In this document: positions 17,717-26,991 of the stretch, piece by piece
Position numbering within the stretch: position 1 is the stretch's first letter
How the letters are laid out: each line of letters begins with the position of its first letter
Notes under the pieces: generated by a model
What the model was told of the DNA's origin: nothing
What the model saw: only the letters and a program-made list of their open reading frames with translations
Database searches by the model: none
NCBI RefSeq assembly: GCF_014205845.1
Contig: NZ_JACHCR010000001.1
Span: 558,001-622,000, forward strand
Direction of reading: 5' to 3'
Length of the DNA: 64,000 nt
Source of the DNA: Mucilaginibacter cryoferens
Lineage (GTDB): Bacteria; Bacteroidota; Bacteroidia; Sphingobacteriales; Sphingobacteriaceae
Made by a program: the position numbers and the translations under genes

Positions 17717-17989
17717 ATGCTTACGGCTACTAATCACACGCTCGAAAAACTGGAAATGCTGCTTAAAGCAACAGGCTACAGGGTGCGGTACGAAAAAGGC
17801 AACTTTAAAACAGGCGCGTGCCTGCTGCTCAACAGCCGTATGGTAATTGTAAACCGCTTCTCGAACCTGGAAAGTAAGATACTTGCCCTGGTTGAACTTT
17901 TGCGCGAACTGGATATTGATCTTAAACTGCTCGACGAGAAACAGGTTGCATTTTTGCAAGATATTAAACAAACAAAACTGCAGCTGTGA
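17717..17989 (+). CDS. Small conserved-looking hypothetical protein
   Basis: Ninety residues, no signal peptide. It begins with a helix (LEKLEMLLKATGY), then RVRYEKGNFKTGACLLLNSRMVIVNRFSNLES, and ends with an acidic, leucine-rich helix (ILALVELLRELDIDLKLL). I do not recognise a named domain. Its TGA overlaps the GTG start of the metallo-hydrolase gene (GTGA, 17986-17989), so the two are probably translated together, and it may be functionally linked to that enzyme. The frame has normal codon use for the region. Confidence 0.75.
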   Translation: MLTATNHTLEKLEMLLKATGYRVRYEKGNFKTGACLLLNSRMVIVNRFSNLESKILALVELLRELDIDLKLLDEKQVAFLQDIKQTKLQL

Positions 17990-18747
17990 CCATAACATTT
18001 TTAGGAACCGGAACTTCGCAGGGTGTACCTGTAATTGCCTGCGGCTGCGCTATTTGCACCTCAACAGATGCCAATGATAAACGCCTGCGCAGCTCTGTTT
18101 TAATTGAGGCCCAGGATAAAACCATAGTGATAGATTCGGGACCCGATTTTAGGTACCAGATGCTGCGGGCCGGGGTAAAACACCTGGACGCTATTGTTTA
18201 TACCCACGAGCATAAAGATCATATTGCCGGGATGGACGATATACGGGCGTTTAACTATTTTCAGAACAGCCCGGTTAATATCTATGCTGATTTTAGGGTA
18301 CAAAAGGCATTAATACGCGAGTTTCCGTATGTATTTGATGGCACCGGTTACCCGGGCATTCCGCAGGTTATAGTGCATCCCATTAATTTAAGCCCTTTTA
18401 ATATAGGCAGCGTAAAGTTTATACCTGTTGAAGTTTTGCATTATCGTTTACCCGTATTAGGTTTCAGAATAAATGATTTCACGTACATCACCGACGCCAA
18501 AACAATTAGCGAAAGCGAAAGGCAAAAAATAAAAGGCAGCAAGGTACTGGTGATAAATGCATTGCAAAAGCAAACACACATATCGCACTTCACCCTCAAC
18601 GAAGCCATCGATTTCGCCCTTGAAATTGGGGCCGAGCAAACCTACCTTACCCACATCAGCCATCGGCTGGGGAAACATGAAGATGTATCAAAAGAACTGC
18701 CCCCAAACATCTTTTTAGCATACGACGGATTAAAGATCGACATTTAA
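17986..18747 (+). CDS. MBL-fold metallo-hydrolase, PhnP-like
   Basis: A 253-residue cytoplasmic enzyme of the metallo-beta-lactamase fold, in the branch with PhnP phosphodiesterase. The N-terminus FLGTGTSQGVPVIACGCAIC carries the cysteines that in PhnP bind an extra zinc. The metal motif is THEHKDHIAGMDD, with further ligands in VLHYRLPVLGF, YITDAK and THISHRLGKHED. Start is the GTG overlapping the previous stop; GTG is forced by the overlap and by the conserved TITFLGTG beginning. There are no phosphonate genes nearby, so it is more likely a general cyclic phosphodiesterase-type enzyme. Confidence 0.88.
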   Translation: MTITFLGTGTSQGVPVIACGCAICTSTDANDKRLRSSVLIEAQDKTIVIDSGPDFRYQMLRAGVKHLDAIVYTHEHKDHIAGMDDIRAFNYFQNSPVNIYADFRVQKALIREFPYVFDGTGYPGIPQVIVHPINLSPFNIGSVKFIPVEVLHYRLPVLGFRINDFTYITDAKTISESERQKIKGSKVLVINALQKQTHISHFTLNEAIDFALEIGAEQTYLTHISHRLGKHEDVSKELPPNIFLAYDGLKIDI

Positions 18748-18901
18748 TCGCCACACTCAGAGCCATTGGTTGTAGCTTTTTTGGTCACTTATAACATAAT
18801 TGTTGCAGAGGCACTAAATCTTTTTCCCAACTTACCTGTTGCATTGTGGAAGTTGTATTAGAAAATTGTTATTGAGTTTAAATCCCCTAATTCCCCCCGT
18901 A

Positions 18902-19321
18902 ATGGATTACCTTGTGTATGTAAGTACAGCCAAAAGGCTGATGACTGATGATGAACTATTAGATATTTTAACCGTATCGCGCACCCGAAATAAAGCCAAC
19001 CACATAACCGGGATGTTGCTATACAACCAGGGAACTTTTATACAAGTACTTGAGGGCGAAAAACAAAATGTGGATAAAATTTACAATTCTATTGAGCACG
19101 ATGCACGGCACAAAAACATTATTAAACTAATAACCGGCACAATCACCAATAGAAACTTCCCGGAGTGGTCGATGGCGTTTGCATCTGTAAATGCCGAGAC
19201 CTTACAAGAGTTTGAAGGCTTTCTTAACCCTTCGCATCCCAATTTTTTGGGCAATAATAACCATACAACCGTTAATATGCTTAAAGTATTTGCAGAAGTG
19301 AATAACCTTACTGATTATTGA
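18902..19321 (+). CDS. Stand-alone BLUF blue-light sensor
   Basis: A 139-residue protein made almost wholly of one BLUF domain, which binds FAD and senses blue light. Starting at the ATG at 18902, the signalling residues fall at Y6 (LVYVS), N30 (RTRNKANH), Q48 (FIQVLEG), with M91 and W89 (EWSMAF). These are each exactly 15 below Y21, N45, Q63 and W104 of AppA, so the photocycle should work. The longer frame (from TTG 18839) adds residues outside the domain and is unlikely. No output domain is attached, so it must act through a partner; none is identifiable next to it. Confidence 0.93.
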   Translation: MDYLVYVSTAKRLMTDDELLDILTVSRTRNKANHITGMLLYNQGTFIQVLEGEKQNVDKIYNSIEHDARHKNIIKLITGTITNRNFPEWSMAFASVNAETLQEFEGFLNPSHPNFLGNNNHTTVNMLKVFAEVNNLTDY

Positions 19322-19397
19322 GTACATGCCCTGTTTTATGCGGTAACTTATTGATGCGTTGGCTTGATATTGCTTCAAGTAAATGCAAACAATTTGA

Positions 19398-19862
19398 TTA
19401 TAAATCAATATAACTTATGCGCCCGATAGCTCCTTTGTACTTGTTTAAATGGCCTGTATCGTGGGCATCTACCCGTCCTCTTATAATAACGTATTTGTTA
19501 TTTATTTGTGTAAACTGCCCGTTATTGTATTCAAATAAGCCAATTCGTGTACCATCCAGGTATAAAGGGCAATCGGGGTTAAATTCAATCCAAATGGCTT
19601 TACCTGCAGAGTGATCGGCAAAAAGACTATCATTAAACAAAGCTGATTGCTCAGGGGCTTCAATATACTTACCCGCAACCTCCACATATTGCTTATCGTA
19701 CTTTTTAAGGTGATTCACCAGTTCGGTAAATGCAACACGTTTATAAACCGGCGTCTGCTCGTCGTTACAATCACTTTTAAAAACCTTTTTACCACTGTCG
19801 CATCCAAACAACAACGCCATTAAAACAGCGGGGAACATAATGTTGGTGGCAAATTTTGGCAT
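19398..19862 (-). CDS. Hypothetical lipoprotein
   Basis: A 154-residue protein with a lipoprotein signal: hydrophobic stretch then LFGC with the lipidated Cys at about residue 21. The mature part contains YKRVAFTELVNHLKKYDKQYVEVAGKYIEAPEQS and later INNKYVIIRGRVDAHD, which looks like an OB-type small beta-barrel, but I cannot assign a family. It would be anchored in the outer membrane or periplasmic face. It stands alone, converging with the BLUF gene. Confidence 0.75.
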   Translation of the reverse strand: MPKFATNIMFPAVLMALLFGCDSGKKVFKSDCNDEQTPVYKRVAFTELVNHLKKYDKQYVEVAGKYIEAPEQSALFNDSLFADHSAGKAIWIEFNPDCPLYLDGTRIGLFEYNNGQFTQINNKYVIIRGRVDAHDTGHLNKYKGAIGRISYIDL

Positions 19863-20006
19863 CGATGTTATGTAAAAAAGGAAAGTAGATTTTCAGGAAC
19901 ATAAAGTTACCCAAAACCTATGCCGCTTGTGTATTGTAATGTAATTTATACACAGCCAGGCGCTACAATCCTTTTTTGCTAACCAAGCTACAAAGCCCGG
20001 ATAAGG

Positions 20007-20981
20007 CTATTTATTTAGCGCTCTCAACACATTCCTGATATACAAACCTGCCGGAGTTAAGTTAGCTTCGCTCCAGCCACCGTATATGGGGGCATCTTTT
20101 TGTAATATGGCTGTAGTTTCGTGTTTATCGGTAATGTTCCAGTTGGCCCAGCTTAACTGATTATCTTCCATCCACTTTAACCAGGTTTGGGTTTTAGCTA
20201 AATTAAAATTGCCGTTGCCGTTAGCCTCGCCTACACCCCATTCGGTTATCATCAATGGCAAACCTAATTTTATTGCCTTATCGGCCCTGGCCCGCAATGC
20301 GTCCTGGTGATATGGATCACTGGCATAAAAATGGAAAGAGTAGGCAATATTGTTAAAACCCGCAATCGGATCGGCCGCTGTTATATCTACATCCTGATCC
20401 CAATGCGCGCTGCCTACCACAATTAAATTGTTTTTATCGTATTTACGGATAACGGGAATTATTTGCAGGGCATAGGCCTTTACTGTTTTCCAGTCGGTTT
20501 TGGTGGGTTCGTTCCAGATCTCGTAAATTACATTGGGTACACCGGCATACTTTTTTGCCATTTGCTTAAAAAACTCTTTTGAATCTGACACATGCTGATC
20601 GGCGTTATGATCGTGCCAGTCTATCAATACATATATACCATCCCTTACGGCTTCACCAACAATATTGGTGATCATTTTTTGCTGTTCATCCGGTTGCTGC
20701 AAATAGCCCCCATCGGGCTGTACGGCCATGGCTGCCCGCAAAACGGAGGCCTTAAAATCGCTGGCTAACCAGCTAACCACTCCCGGATTATAGTATTTTT
20801 GTCCCTGCCACACGCTCCATGATAAACTAACACCACGCAATTGTGGTGCAACACCTTGCTGGTTTACCACTTTACCATCCTGCACTTTTAACGCGCCGTT
20901 ACGGCCAACAGGACTTAAATTTTGAGCAAACGACACATTGATGCAAGCAAAAATAAACAGCATAATAAAAGCAAACCTCAT
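20007..20981 (-). CDS. Exported GH5-family endoglucanase
   Basis: A 324-residue secreted glycoside hydrolase. The ATG at 20981 starts a signal peptide (MRFAFIMLFIFACINVSFAQ); the longer frame has no support. The TIM-barrel motifs of family GH5 are clear: RGVSLSWS near residue 49, LIDWHDHNAD (119-128), the acid/base E158 in YEIWNEP and the nucleophile E247 in ITEWG. Such enzymes cut beta-1,4-glucans, typically cellulose or related glucans. No carbohydrate-binding module, T9SS domain or SusCD pair is next to it, so it is not part of an obvious polysaccharide locus. Confidence 0.93.
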   Translation of the reverse strand: MRFAFIMLFIFACINVSFAQNLSPVGRNGALKVQDGKVVNQQGVAPQLRGVSLSWSVWQGQKYYNPGVVSWLASDFKASVLRAAMAVQPDGGYLQQPDEQQKMITNIVGEAVRDGIYVLIDWHDHNADQHVSDSKEFFKQMAKKYAGVPNVIYEIWNEPTKTDWKTVKAYALQIIPVIRKYDKNNLIVVGSAHWDQDVDITAADPIAGFNNIAYSFHFYASDPYHQDALRARADKAIKLGLPLMITEWGVGEANGNGNFNLAKTQTWLKWMEDNQLSWANWNITDKHETTAILQKDAPIYGGWSEANLTPAGLYIRNVLRALNK

Positions 20982-21191
20982 TGTTGTATAATTTAGATGA
21001 GGCAATGTAAATAATGAGATCTTGTAAAAGCCGATCTGCAAAAATTCTATCATAGTATGTTAAAATTAAACAGGGTTGGCTTTAAAACAGGAGAACACCG
21101 GGCTATACCCCGAAAACACAACCGGGCAAATACAATAGCCCCGGGTTGATGTTTATTGAAAAAGAATTATCTTAACCTTTTTAATTACGGC

Positions 21192-22046
21192 ATGACAAAC
21201 ATTTATATACCCCAGGCAACCGAAAACCAACAACGGGTAACCGCGGGCGATATTTCGTTTGTGCATTACGCCGAGCGGGATAGCCTGCAAAAAAGCAGGG
21301 TGGTGTTTAACTGCTACGTGATAAGCTTTGTAGTTAATGGCGAGAAAGCTATTTTTCGTCCATCAAACAATACAATTGTAAGCACGGGTGAGGGTATTGT
21401 GATACCTGAGGGAAACTCGCTGATGGCCGAGCATACTTTAAACGCCCATCAATACAGCAGCGTACTGGTATATTTCCCTGCCAAACTGGCCCATGATTTT
21501 TTAAACAGGCATAAACTGAGTACAAAACAAACATCTGTACAGCCCGATTATATTAAATTTAAGCAAACCAACTATTTTGCGGGCTATATAAAAAGCCTAC
21601 AGGCCCTTATTCACGACGGGCAAAATTTACCCTACCAGCTTGCGGCCAATAAGGTAGAAGAATTGTTATTGGTTTTACTGCAAAGCCATGGCGATAAACT
21701 GATAAGCCTTTTACAAAGTAACAAGCCATCGCCCCAATTACTGCTGAAAAACCTTGTAGAAAACAACCTCTTCAATAACCTTACTTTAGATGAACTGGCT
21801 TTTTTGGCCCATAAAAGCCTGGCATCTTTTAAACGCGATTTTGAAAAGGCTTACCACATTGCCCCCGGCAAATACATCCGCGACCGCAAGCTGGAAATAG
21901 CCCGGCAGGAATTGGAACAAGGTAAAAACGCCTCTTCACTTTACATCGATTTTGGGTACGATAACCTTTCTAACTTTTCATCGGCATTTAAAAAGAAATT
22001 TGGGATAAGCCCCAAACAATACCAGTTAAGCGCACAGCCAATCTGA
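21192..22046 (+). CDS. AraC-family transcriptional regulator
   Basis: A 284-residue regulator when started at the ATG at 21192 (the longer frame begins at a TTG). The N-terminal part is a cupin-like sensor region (VVNGEKAIFRPSNNTIV, GIVIPEGNSL). The C-terminal two helix-turn-helix motifs are complete: LTLDELAFLAHKSLASFKRDF and the second with IDFGYDNLSNFSSAFKKKFGISPKQYQ. It is divergent from the GH5 gene, with 210 bases between, so it could regulate that gene or the PEBP gene 90 bases downstream; neither is proven. Confidence 0.9.
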   Translation: MTNIYIPQATENQQRVTAGDISFVHYAERDSLQKSRVVFNCYVISFVVNGEKAIFRPSNNTIVSTGEGIVIPEGNSLMAEHTLNAHQYSSVLVYFPAKLAHDFLNRHKLSTKQTSVQPDYIKFKQTNYFAGYIKSLQALIHDGQNLPYQLAANKVEELLLVLLQSHGDKLISLLQSNKPSPQLLLKNLVENNLFNNLTLDELAFLAHKSLASFKRDFEKAYHIAPGKYIRDRKLEIARQELEQGKNASSLYIDFGYDNLSNFSSAFKKKFGISPKQYQLSAQPI

Positions 22047-22136
22047 GCTTTTTTCAATAGTTTTTGAGCCAACGGGATTAACACCGGCCGGCCACAACTG
22101 CCCACCTTTGGATAATTAATATTTATCCAAAACATC

Positions 22137-22679
22137 ATGAAAACGTTTATCTTATTTTTATTCGCGGCGGCAATTATCTCTACTTCAAACGCGCAAACTT
22201 TCACCTTAAAAAGCGCCGATGTTGGCGGGCAATTCACCAACCAGTTTGCATCAAATACTTTCGGTTGCAGTGGCGACAACAAATCGCCGGAGCTAACCTG
22301 GCAAAACGCGCCCGAAGGTACCCAAAGCTTTGCCATAACCATGTACGATCCTAACGCGCCAACGGGTAGCGGCTGGTGGCATTGGGTAATTTTTGATATC
22401 CCGGCCAATATTCATCAACTAAAACAAGGGGCCGGTAGTCCATTGTCTGGCATAGCACCCGCAGGCAGTATCCAGGGTAATACAGATTTTGGTGTTACCG
22501 GTTACGGTGGCCCCTGCCCTCCTGTAAATGATGCCGCACATGGCTATGTAATTACCATTTATGCTTTAAAGACGGCCAAATTAGGCCTTACAGACAAAGT
22601 ATCACCAGCCTTGGTTGGCTTTATGCTTAACCAGAACGTTATAGCCAAAGCATCGTTAATTGTTTATGCCAAACGCTAA
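22137..22679 (+). CDS. Exported PEBP / YbhB-like protein
   Basis: A 180-residue protein of the phosphatidylethanolamine-binding/Raf-kinase-inhibitor-like family with a signal peptide (MKTFILFLFAAAIISTSNAQ), so it is periplasmic. The family motifs are GDNKSPELTWQNAPEGT, MYDPNAPTGSGWWHWVIFDIP and GYGGPCPPVNDAAHGYVITIYAL, which form the ligand pocket. Function of bacterial members is unclear; none has proven kinase regulation. The gene's stop TAA (22677-22679) overlaps the stop of the convergent AlkD-like gene by three bases or so, leaving no room for a separate terminator. Confidence 0.93.
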   Translation: MKTFILFLFAAAIISTSNAQTFTLKSADVGGQFTNQFASNTFGCSGDNKSPELTWQNAPEGTQSFAITMYDPNAPTGSGWWHWVIFDIPANIHQLKQGAGSPLSGIAPAGSIQGNTDFGVTGYGGPCPPVNDAAHGYVITIYALKTAKLGLTDKVSPALVGFMLNQNVIAKASLIVYAKR

Positions 22680-23383
22680 CACTTAACTGTTTTCTTTTTG
22701 GCAACCACATTGCCCTTCGCTTTGTTAATATAATCTACCGCCAGGGGCACTTTGCAAGCCGTACCATTTTTATCTACCATAACTGCACCTATTTTATTGG
22801 CGGCAGTTATGGTATCATCTGTTAAAGATGCAACATAGGTGCCCAGTGCTATAATAAACCCGTTCATGGTAGAGCGTACCCGGCTGGGCGATGAGTGGAT
22901 GGTTTGCACCACCCTGCTCAACAATGCACGTAACGCATCCATATCCAATTCATTATCGGGCTTTAACGCTACAATATTGGCCAAAGTGGCCCAGCCCGAG
23001 GCGGCAATATGCTCTTCGCTATTATCTATCCATTGCAAAGCAAGCTCAAAACTGTACCTGCTGCCGGTTGCCACCCAGGGCACCGTGTATTCGCCAATGT
23101 TATTTGATACGGCTTCGGTTACCCAGGTTTGCAGATCGGCTTTGGTCATTTTTTCATCATCGGCTATCAGGCCGGCCAGGTACATGGCATCGGCATTGCC
23201 GGTAGCGAAAAGATCTTTTGCCAACTGGTAATCCTTTTTTACCTTTTTCTGTATCGTTTTTAAATGCTCCACTTTAACGCCAAAAAATGGCTCTTTAACA
23301 CCGTGTTTCAATAGTATCTTTTTTATGCTTTCACTGCCCATAGCCTGTAGCTGGGTCATAATTTCGGCAACGTTCATTGGCAT
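22676..23383 (-). CDS. DNA alkylation repair family (AlkD/HEAT-like) protein
   Basis: A 235-residue all-helical protein of the DNA alkylation repair HEAT-repeat family (AlkD-like). I take the ATG at 23383 (MPMNVAEIMTQLQAMG); a further ATG at 23377 is also possible, and the longer frame from 23431 seems unjustified. The typical beginning FFGVKVEHLKTIQKKVKKDYQLAKDLF, MYLAGLIADDEKMTK and the C-terminal SPSRVRSTMNGFIIALG are present. AlkD removes bulky or cationic alkyl bases by glycosylase action; this branch lacks tested examples, so activity is only inferred. Its TAG (22676-22678) overlaps the TAA of the convergent PEBP gene. Confidence 0.85.
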   Translation of the reverse strand: MPMNVAEIMTQLQAMGSESIKKILLKHGVKEPFFGVKVEHLKTIQKKVKKDYQLAKDLFATGNADAMYLAGLIADDEKMTKADLQTWVTEAVSNNIGEYTVPWVATGSRYSFELALQWIDNSEEHIAASGWATLANIVALKPDNELDMDALRALLSRVVQTIHSSPSRVRSTMNGFIIALGTYVASLTDDTITAANKIGAVMVDKNGTACKVPLAVDYINKAKGNVVAKKKTVKC

Positions 23384-23552
23384 ATTAATTTGGTATAAGT
23401 AAAAGCAATTCCTATCTGCCTCTGCTCTCATAAAATTAATAAATTATTTAAATATAGCGCCGGCAGCTGCATGCGTGTTGTAACATTTTAGGCTGATAAT
23501 TCTTATTTAGGTAAATATTTTGTTATTTGTAGAAGCTTTTCAAAAACCGGTT

Positions 23553-25184
23553 ATGCACAGACGAAATTTCCTTAAAACAGGCTCATTAGCAGGCTTAACA
23601 ATATCCACTTTAGTTGCGGCATCATGCGGTCAGTCGGCTACCGACGATAAAAAAACGGATACTACGGCAACCGATAGTAAAGACGACCTGTTTGAGCTTT
23701 TGGAAGCCACCATAAGCACCCTGCAGGATAAAATGAAAAGCAAGCAATACACCTCGCGCCTGCTTACCGAACTGTACCTGAAACGCATTGACGAGATTGA
23801 CAAAAACGGACCAAAACTTAACGCCGTTATTGAACTGAATAAAGATGCCCTGAATATGGCCGACGCGATGGACAAGGAACGTGCCACCGGCAAAGTACGC
23901 GGACCAATGCACGGCATCCCTGTGCTTATAAAAGATAACATTAACACCGGCGATAACATGCACACCACGGCAGGCTCGCTGGCACTGGCCGATAATTTTG
24001 CCAAACAGGATGCCTTTATTATACATAAACTGCGCGAAGCCGGTGCTGTTTTACTGGGTAAAACCAATTTAAGTGAATGGGCCAATTTCCGTTCGTCGCA
24101 CTCTACCAGCGCGTGGAGCAGCCGGGGCGGGCAAACCAAATGCCCTTATATACTTGATCGTAACCCAAGCGGATCGAGCGCCGGGTCGGGATCGGCAGTG
24201 GCGGCCAATTTATGCACCATAGCCATAGGTACCGAGACGGATGGATCGATAGTATCGCCATCATCTGTAAATGGCCTGGTGGGCATAAAACCCACCGTAG
24301 GGTTATGGAGCCGGTGGGGCATTATCCCCATCTCTAAAACACAGGACACCGCCGGACCAATGGCCCGCACCGTTAAAGACGCGGCCATATTATTAGGCGC
24401 ACTAACCGGTGTAGATGCCCAGGATAGCCTCACTATTGCCAGCAAAGGCAAAGCAGAAACCGATTATACCCGTTTTTTAGATGCCGAAGGCTTAAATGGC
24501 AAACGCCTTGGGGTCGAAAAATCGGCGTTGGATGGGCACCCCGGCGCGGTGGCCTTGCTTAAAGATGCCATTAAAACACTGGAAAGCAAAGGGGCCGTCG
24601 TAATTGAGATAGAGCTGAACAAGGAGTTGAAAGATATAGGTAAGAGTGAGTTCCCGGTTTTACTGTATGAGTTTAAAGATGGGCTTAACCAATATTTAAG
24701 CAATGCCAACAGCAAAATAAAAAACCTTGCCGATGTTATTGCCTTTAACAAACAAAACGAAGGCAAGGCTATGCCTTTTTTTAAACAGGAAACCCTGGAA
24801 CTGGCCCAAACCAAAGGCGGCCTTAACAGCAAGGAGTACCTCGATGCCGTAAAACAAACCAATACCGGCACCCGTAAAGTTATTGATAAGATACTTACCG
24901 ATAATAAACTGGATGCCATCATCGGCCCAACCAATGGCCCTGCTGTTTGTATCGACCTTATAAACGGCGATTATGATAACGGCTTCGGCTTTTCCAGTCC
25001 GGCGGCTATGGCTGGTTACCCGCATATTACAGTACCTATGGGCTTACTGCATGGCTTGCCTGTGGGCTTATCGTTTTTTAGCACCGCATGGAAAGAGGGC
25101 GATATTATTAAACTTGGCTATGCTTATGAACAAGCCAGCAAAAAACGAGTAAAGCCGTTGTTTAAAGTAGATTTGTTGGGTTGA
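23553..25184 (+). CDS. Exported amidase-signature enzyme (Tat-type lipoprotein signal)
   Basis: A 543-residue amidase. With the ATG at 23553 the N-terminus is MHRRNFLKTGSLAGLTISTLVAASC: a twin-arginine RRNFLK motif plus a lipobox Cys25, so it is probably exported folded and lipid-anchored. The Ser-Ser-Lys catalytic set of the amidase signature family is visible: Lys in IPVLIKDNIN, Ser in NPSGSSAGSGSAVAAN and Ser in TDGSIVSPSS. It resembles GatA-like amidases fused to a periplasmic export signal, common in Bacteroidetes; it is not part of a GatCAB operon. Substrate is unknown. Confidence 0.92.
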   Translation: MHRRNFLKTGSLAGLTISTLVAASCGQSATDDKKTDTTATDSKDDLFELLEATISTLQDKMKSKQYTSRLLTELYLKRIDEIDKNGPKLNAVIELNKDALNMADAMDKERATGKVRGPMHGIPVLIKDNINTGDNMHTTAGSLALADNFAKQDAFIIHKLREAGAVLLGKTNLSEWANFRSSHSTSAWSSRGGQTKCPYILDRNPSGSSAGSGSAVAANLCTIAIGTETDGSIVSPSSVNGLVGIKPTVGLWSRWGIIPISKTQDTAGPMARTVKDAAILLGALTGVDAQDSLTIASKGKAETDYTRFLDAEGLNGKRLGVEKSALDGHPGAVALLKDAIKTLESKGAVVIEIELNKELKDIGKSEFPVLLYEFKDGLNQYLSNANSKIKNLADVIAFNKQNEGKAMPFFKQETLELAQTKGGLNSKEYLDAVKQTNTGTRKVIDKILTDNKLDAIIGPTNGPAVCIDLINGDYDNGFGFSSPAAMAGYPHITVPMGLLHGLPVGLSFFSTAWKEGDIIKLGYAYEQASKKRVKPLFKVDLLG

Positions 25185-25291
25185 TTGGTTTGATTGTCTC
25201 GTCTGGGTTGAAACTTCAATGGAAGGGGCTTGTTTTAATTAATTCAGTTTTTTATTTCGAACTTAGCCCTCCCTCAATCTAAAAAAACAAT

Positions 25292-26218
25292 ATGGAATTT
25301 GGCCGTGTAGCTCCCGAAGAATTAGCTTTAATAGATTTTACCCTGCCGCCCGATGCCCCGCTTACTTTGAGCACCCTAAAAGCTGCAAAAAGTGATGAGC
25401 CCATGCAGGTGCGTGTTGGCTGTGCCAAGTGGGGGCGTAAAGAATGGATAGGGCAAATATATCCGCCTAAAACCAAGGATGCCAATTTTTTGGATGAGTA
25501 TGTAAAGCACTTTGATTGTATTGAGCTTAACGCCACCTTTTACAACTTATACGGCCCCGATACCATTGCTAAATGGAAGGCCAAAGCCGAAAGCAACCCC
25601 GATTTTAAGTTTTGTCCTAAGTTTTCGCAAAGCATCAGTCACATCCGCAGGTTAAAAAATGCCGATGATATTACCACTACTTTTTACGAGGGCATTATGG
25701 CCTTTGGCGAAAAGCTGGGGCCCATATTTTTGCAACTGAGCGATAACTATACCCCAAAAAGTTTTCCCGAATTAAAAGCATACCTGGAAGCATTGCCTAA
25801 AGACGTACCTGTTTTTGTAGAGTTACGCCATAAAGAGTGGTTTGCGGTTGCAGAAAACAGAGACAAGGTATTTGAGCTTTTTCATGATCTTAACATTGGC
25901 GCGGTATTAACAGATGCCACCGGCAGGCGCGATGTAGTACACATGACCTTGCCTAAGCCGCATGCCTTTATCCGCTTTGTGGGCAACGGACTGCAAAACG
26001 GCAATTTCGATTCGGACAAGGCCCGTTTGGATGAGTGGGTTATCCGCATAAAGCAATGGCAGCAACTGGGCTTAAAATCGGTATGGTTTTTTATGCACCA
26101 GCATGACGAGCGGTACTCGCCCATATTATCAGATTATGTAAGCGATGAGCTGAACAAAGCATTAGGAACAACATTACTTCGCCCTAAATTTATTGAAGCG
26201 CAAAGCAGCTTATTTTAG
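25292..26218 (+). CDS. DUF72 family protein (YecE-like)
   Basis: A 308-residue cytoplasmic protein with the DUF72 TIM-barrel-like fold: VGCAKWGRKEWIGQIYPP, YVKHFDCIELNATFYNLYG, FKFCPKFSQSISH, GPIFLQLSDNYTP, VFVELRHKEWF and the C-terminal VWFFMHQHDE. The first ~40 residues are an extra leader absent in many relatives. The biochemical function of the family is not established. The gene converges on the DUF1345 gene and their stop codons overlap by four bases (26215-26218). Confidence 0.92.
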   Translation: MEFGRVAPEELALIDFTLPPDAPLTLSTLKAAKSDEPMQVRVGCAKWGRKEWIGQIYPPKTKDANFLDEYVKHFDCIELNATFYNLYGPDTIAKWKAKAESNPDFKFCPKFSQSISHIRRLKNADDITTTFYEGIMAFGEKLGPIFLQLSDNYTPKSFPELKAYLEALPKDVPVFVELRHKEWFAVAENRDKVFELFHDLNIGAVLTDATGRRDVVHMTLPKPHAFIRFVGNGLQNGNFDSDKARLDEWVIRIKQWQQLGLKSVWFFMHQHDERYSPILSDYVSDELNKALGTTLLRPKFIEAQSSLF

Positions 26219-26919
26219 CTCGATACCATGCCCGAGATAACGTTGATGCTCAATGCTACTATGGCGGTATTAAAAGCGAACGAGATCATCCCGTGAAGCC
26301 AGGCCAGGCGACGGATCTGGCGCGAGGAGATCTCTACATCCGATACCTGGAAGGTCATCCCCAGCACAAAGGAGAAATAAACAAAGTCGAGATAATCGGG
26401 CGCAAAATCCTTTTCATCACCCGGAAATTCGAGGCCGCCAACAGTCTTGGTTTTGTTATCCCCATCAGTATGGGTAGCATAATACATGTGCGCGTAACGC
26501 AAAGTAAATATGGTGTGTACCAACACCCATGATATAATTACCGATGCCATCCCCAATAACACATGGCCTGTTACCACCGCAGGCGACAATTGTTTAGATG
26601 ATTTGAGCAGGAAAAAAATGGCCAGCAAGCTAATAACAGACGATAAGATCACAAAGGCAAACATAAGCGTGCGGCTGCTATCTTCAATTTTTGCTATCCT
26701 GCGTACCTCTAAGGGATGCGACGAGAGGATGATGATCCAGTCCATCAAAATAATGCTCATCCCAAAGGCCGACCACGTTACCAACACAACGGCCGGTGCG
26801 CTAAAACGTCCCCATATGGCAACGAAGGTTGCTACCCCTACCGCAAGCGAAATCAGCAGGCGATAGTGCGTATCTAACCGTAACCATAATCTGGATTTTA
26901 TTTGAGGCTTTGCAGGCAT
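26215..26919 (-). CDS. DUF1345 integral membrane protein
   Basis: A 234-residue protein with about five membrane helices and a DUF1345 pattern: LLISLAVGVATFVAIWG, ITLMDW-like SIILMDWIIILSSHP, VLVHTIFTLRYAHMYY and DYLDFVYFSFVLGMTFQVSDVEISSRQIRRLAWLHG, the last being the family's best-conserved block. Its role is unknown; some members sit beside ion channels. No neighbour hints at its function. Inner-membrane location is inferred. Confidence 0.9.
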   Translation of the reverse strand: MPAKPQIKSRLWLRLDTHYRLLISLAVGVATFVAIWGRFSAPAVVLVTWSAFGMSIILMDWIIILSSHPLEVRRIAKIEDSSRTLMFAFVILSSVISLLAIFFLLKSSKQLSPAVVTGHVLLGMASVIISWVLVHTIFTLRYAHMYYATHTDGDNKTKTVGGLEFPGDEKDFAPDYLDFVYFSFVLGMTFQVSDVEISSRQIRRLAWLHGMISFAFNTAIVALSINVISGMVSS

Positions 26920-26991
26920 AATAAGGTATACTATGGTAAGTACCTGGTAAATATGGCAATCAATTATGTAGAATTAATGAATTATAAAAAT

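Noticed and set aside
17504..17998. 164-residue minus-strand open frame across the deacetylase start
   Set aside because: Overlaps the start of the ChbG-like gene and the small protein at 17717; its sequence looks like the complement of real genes.
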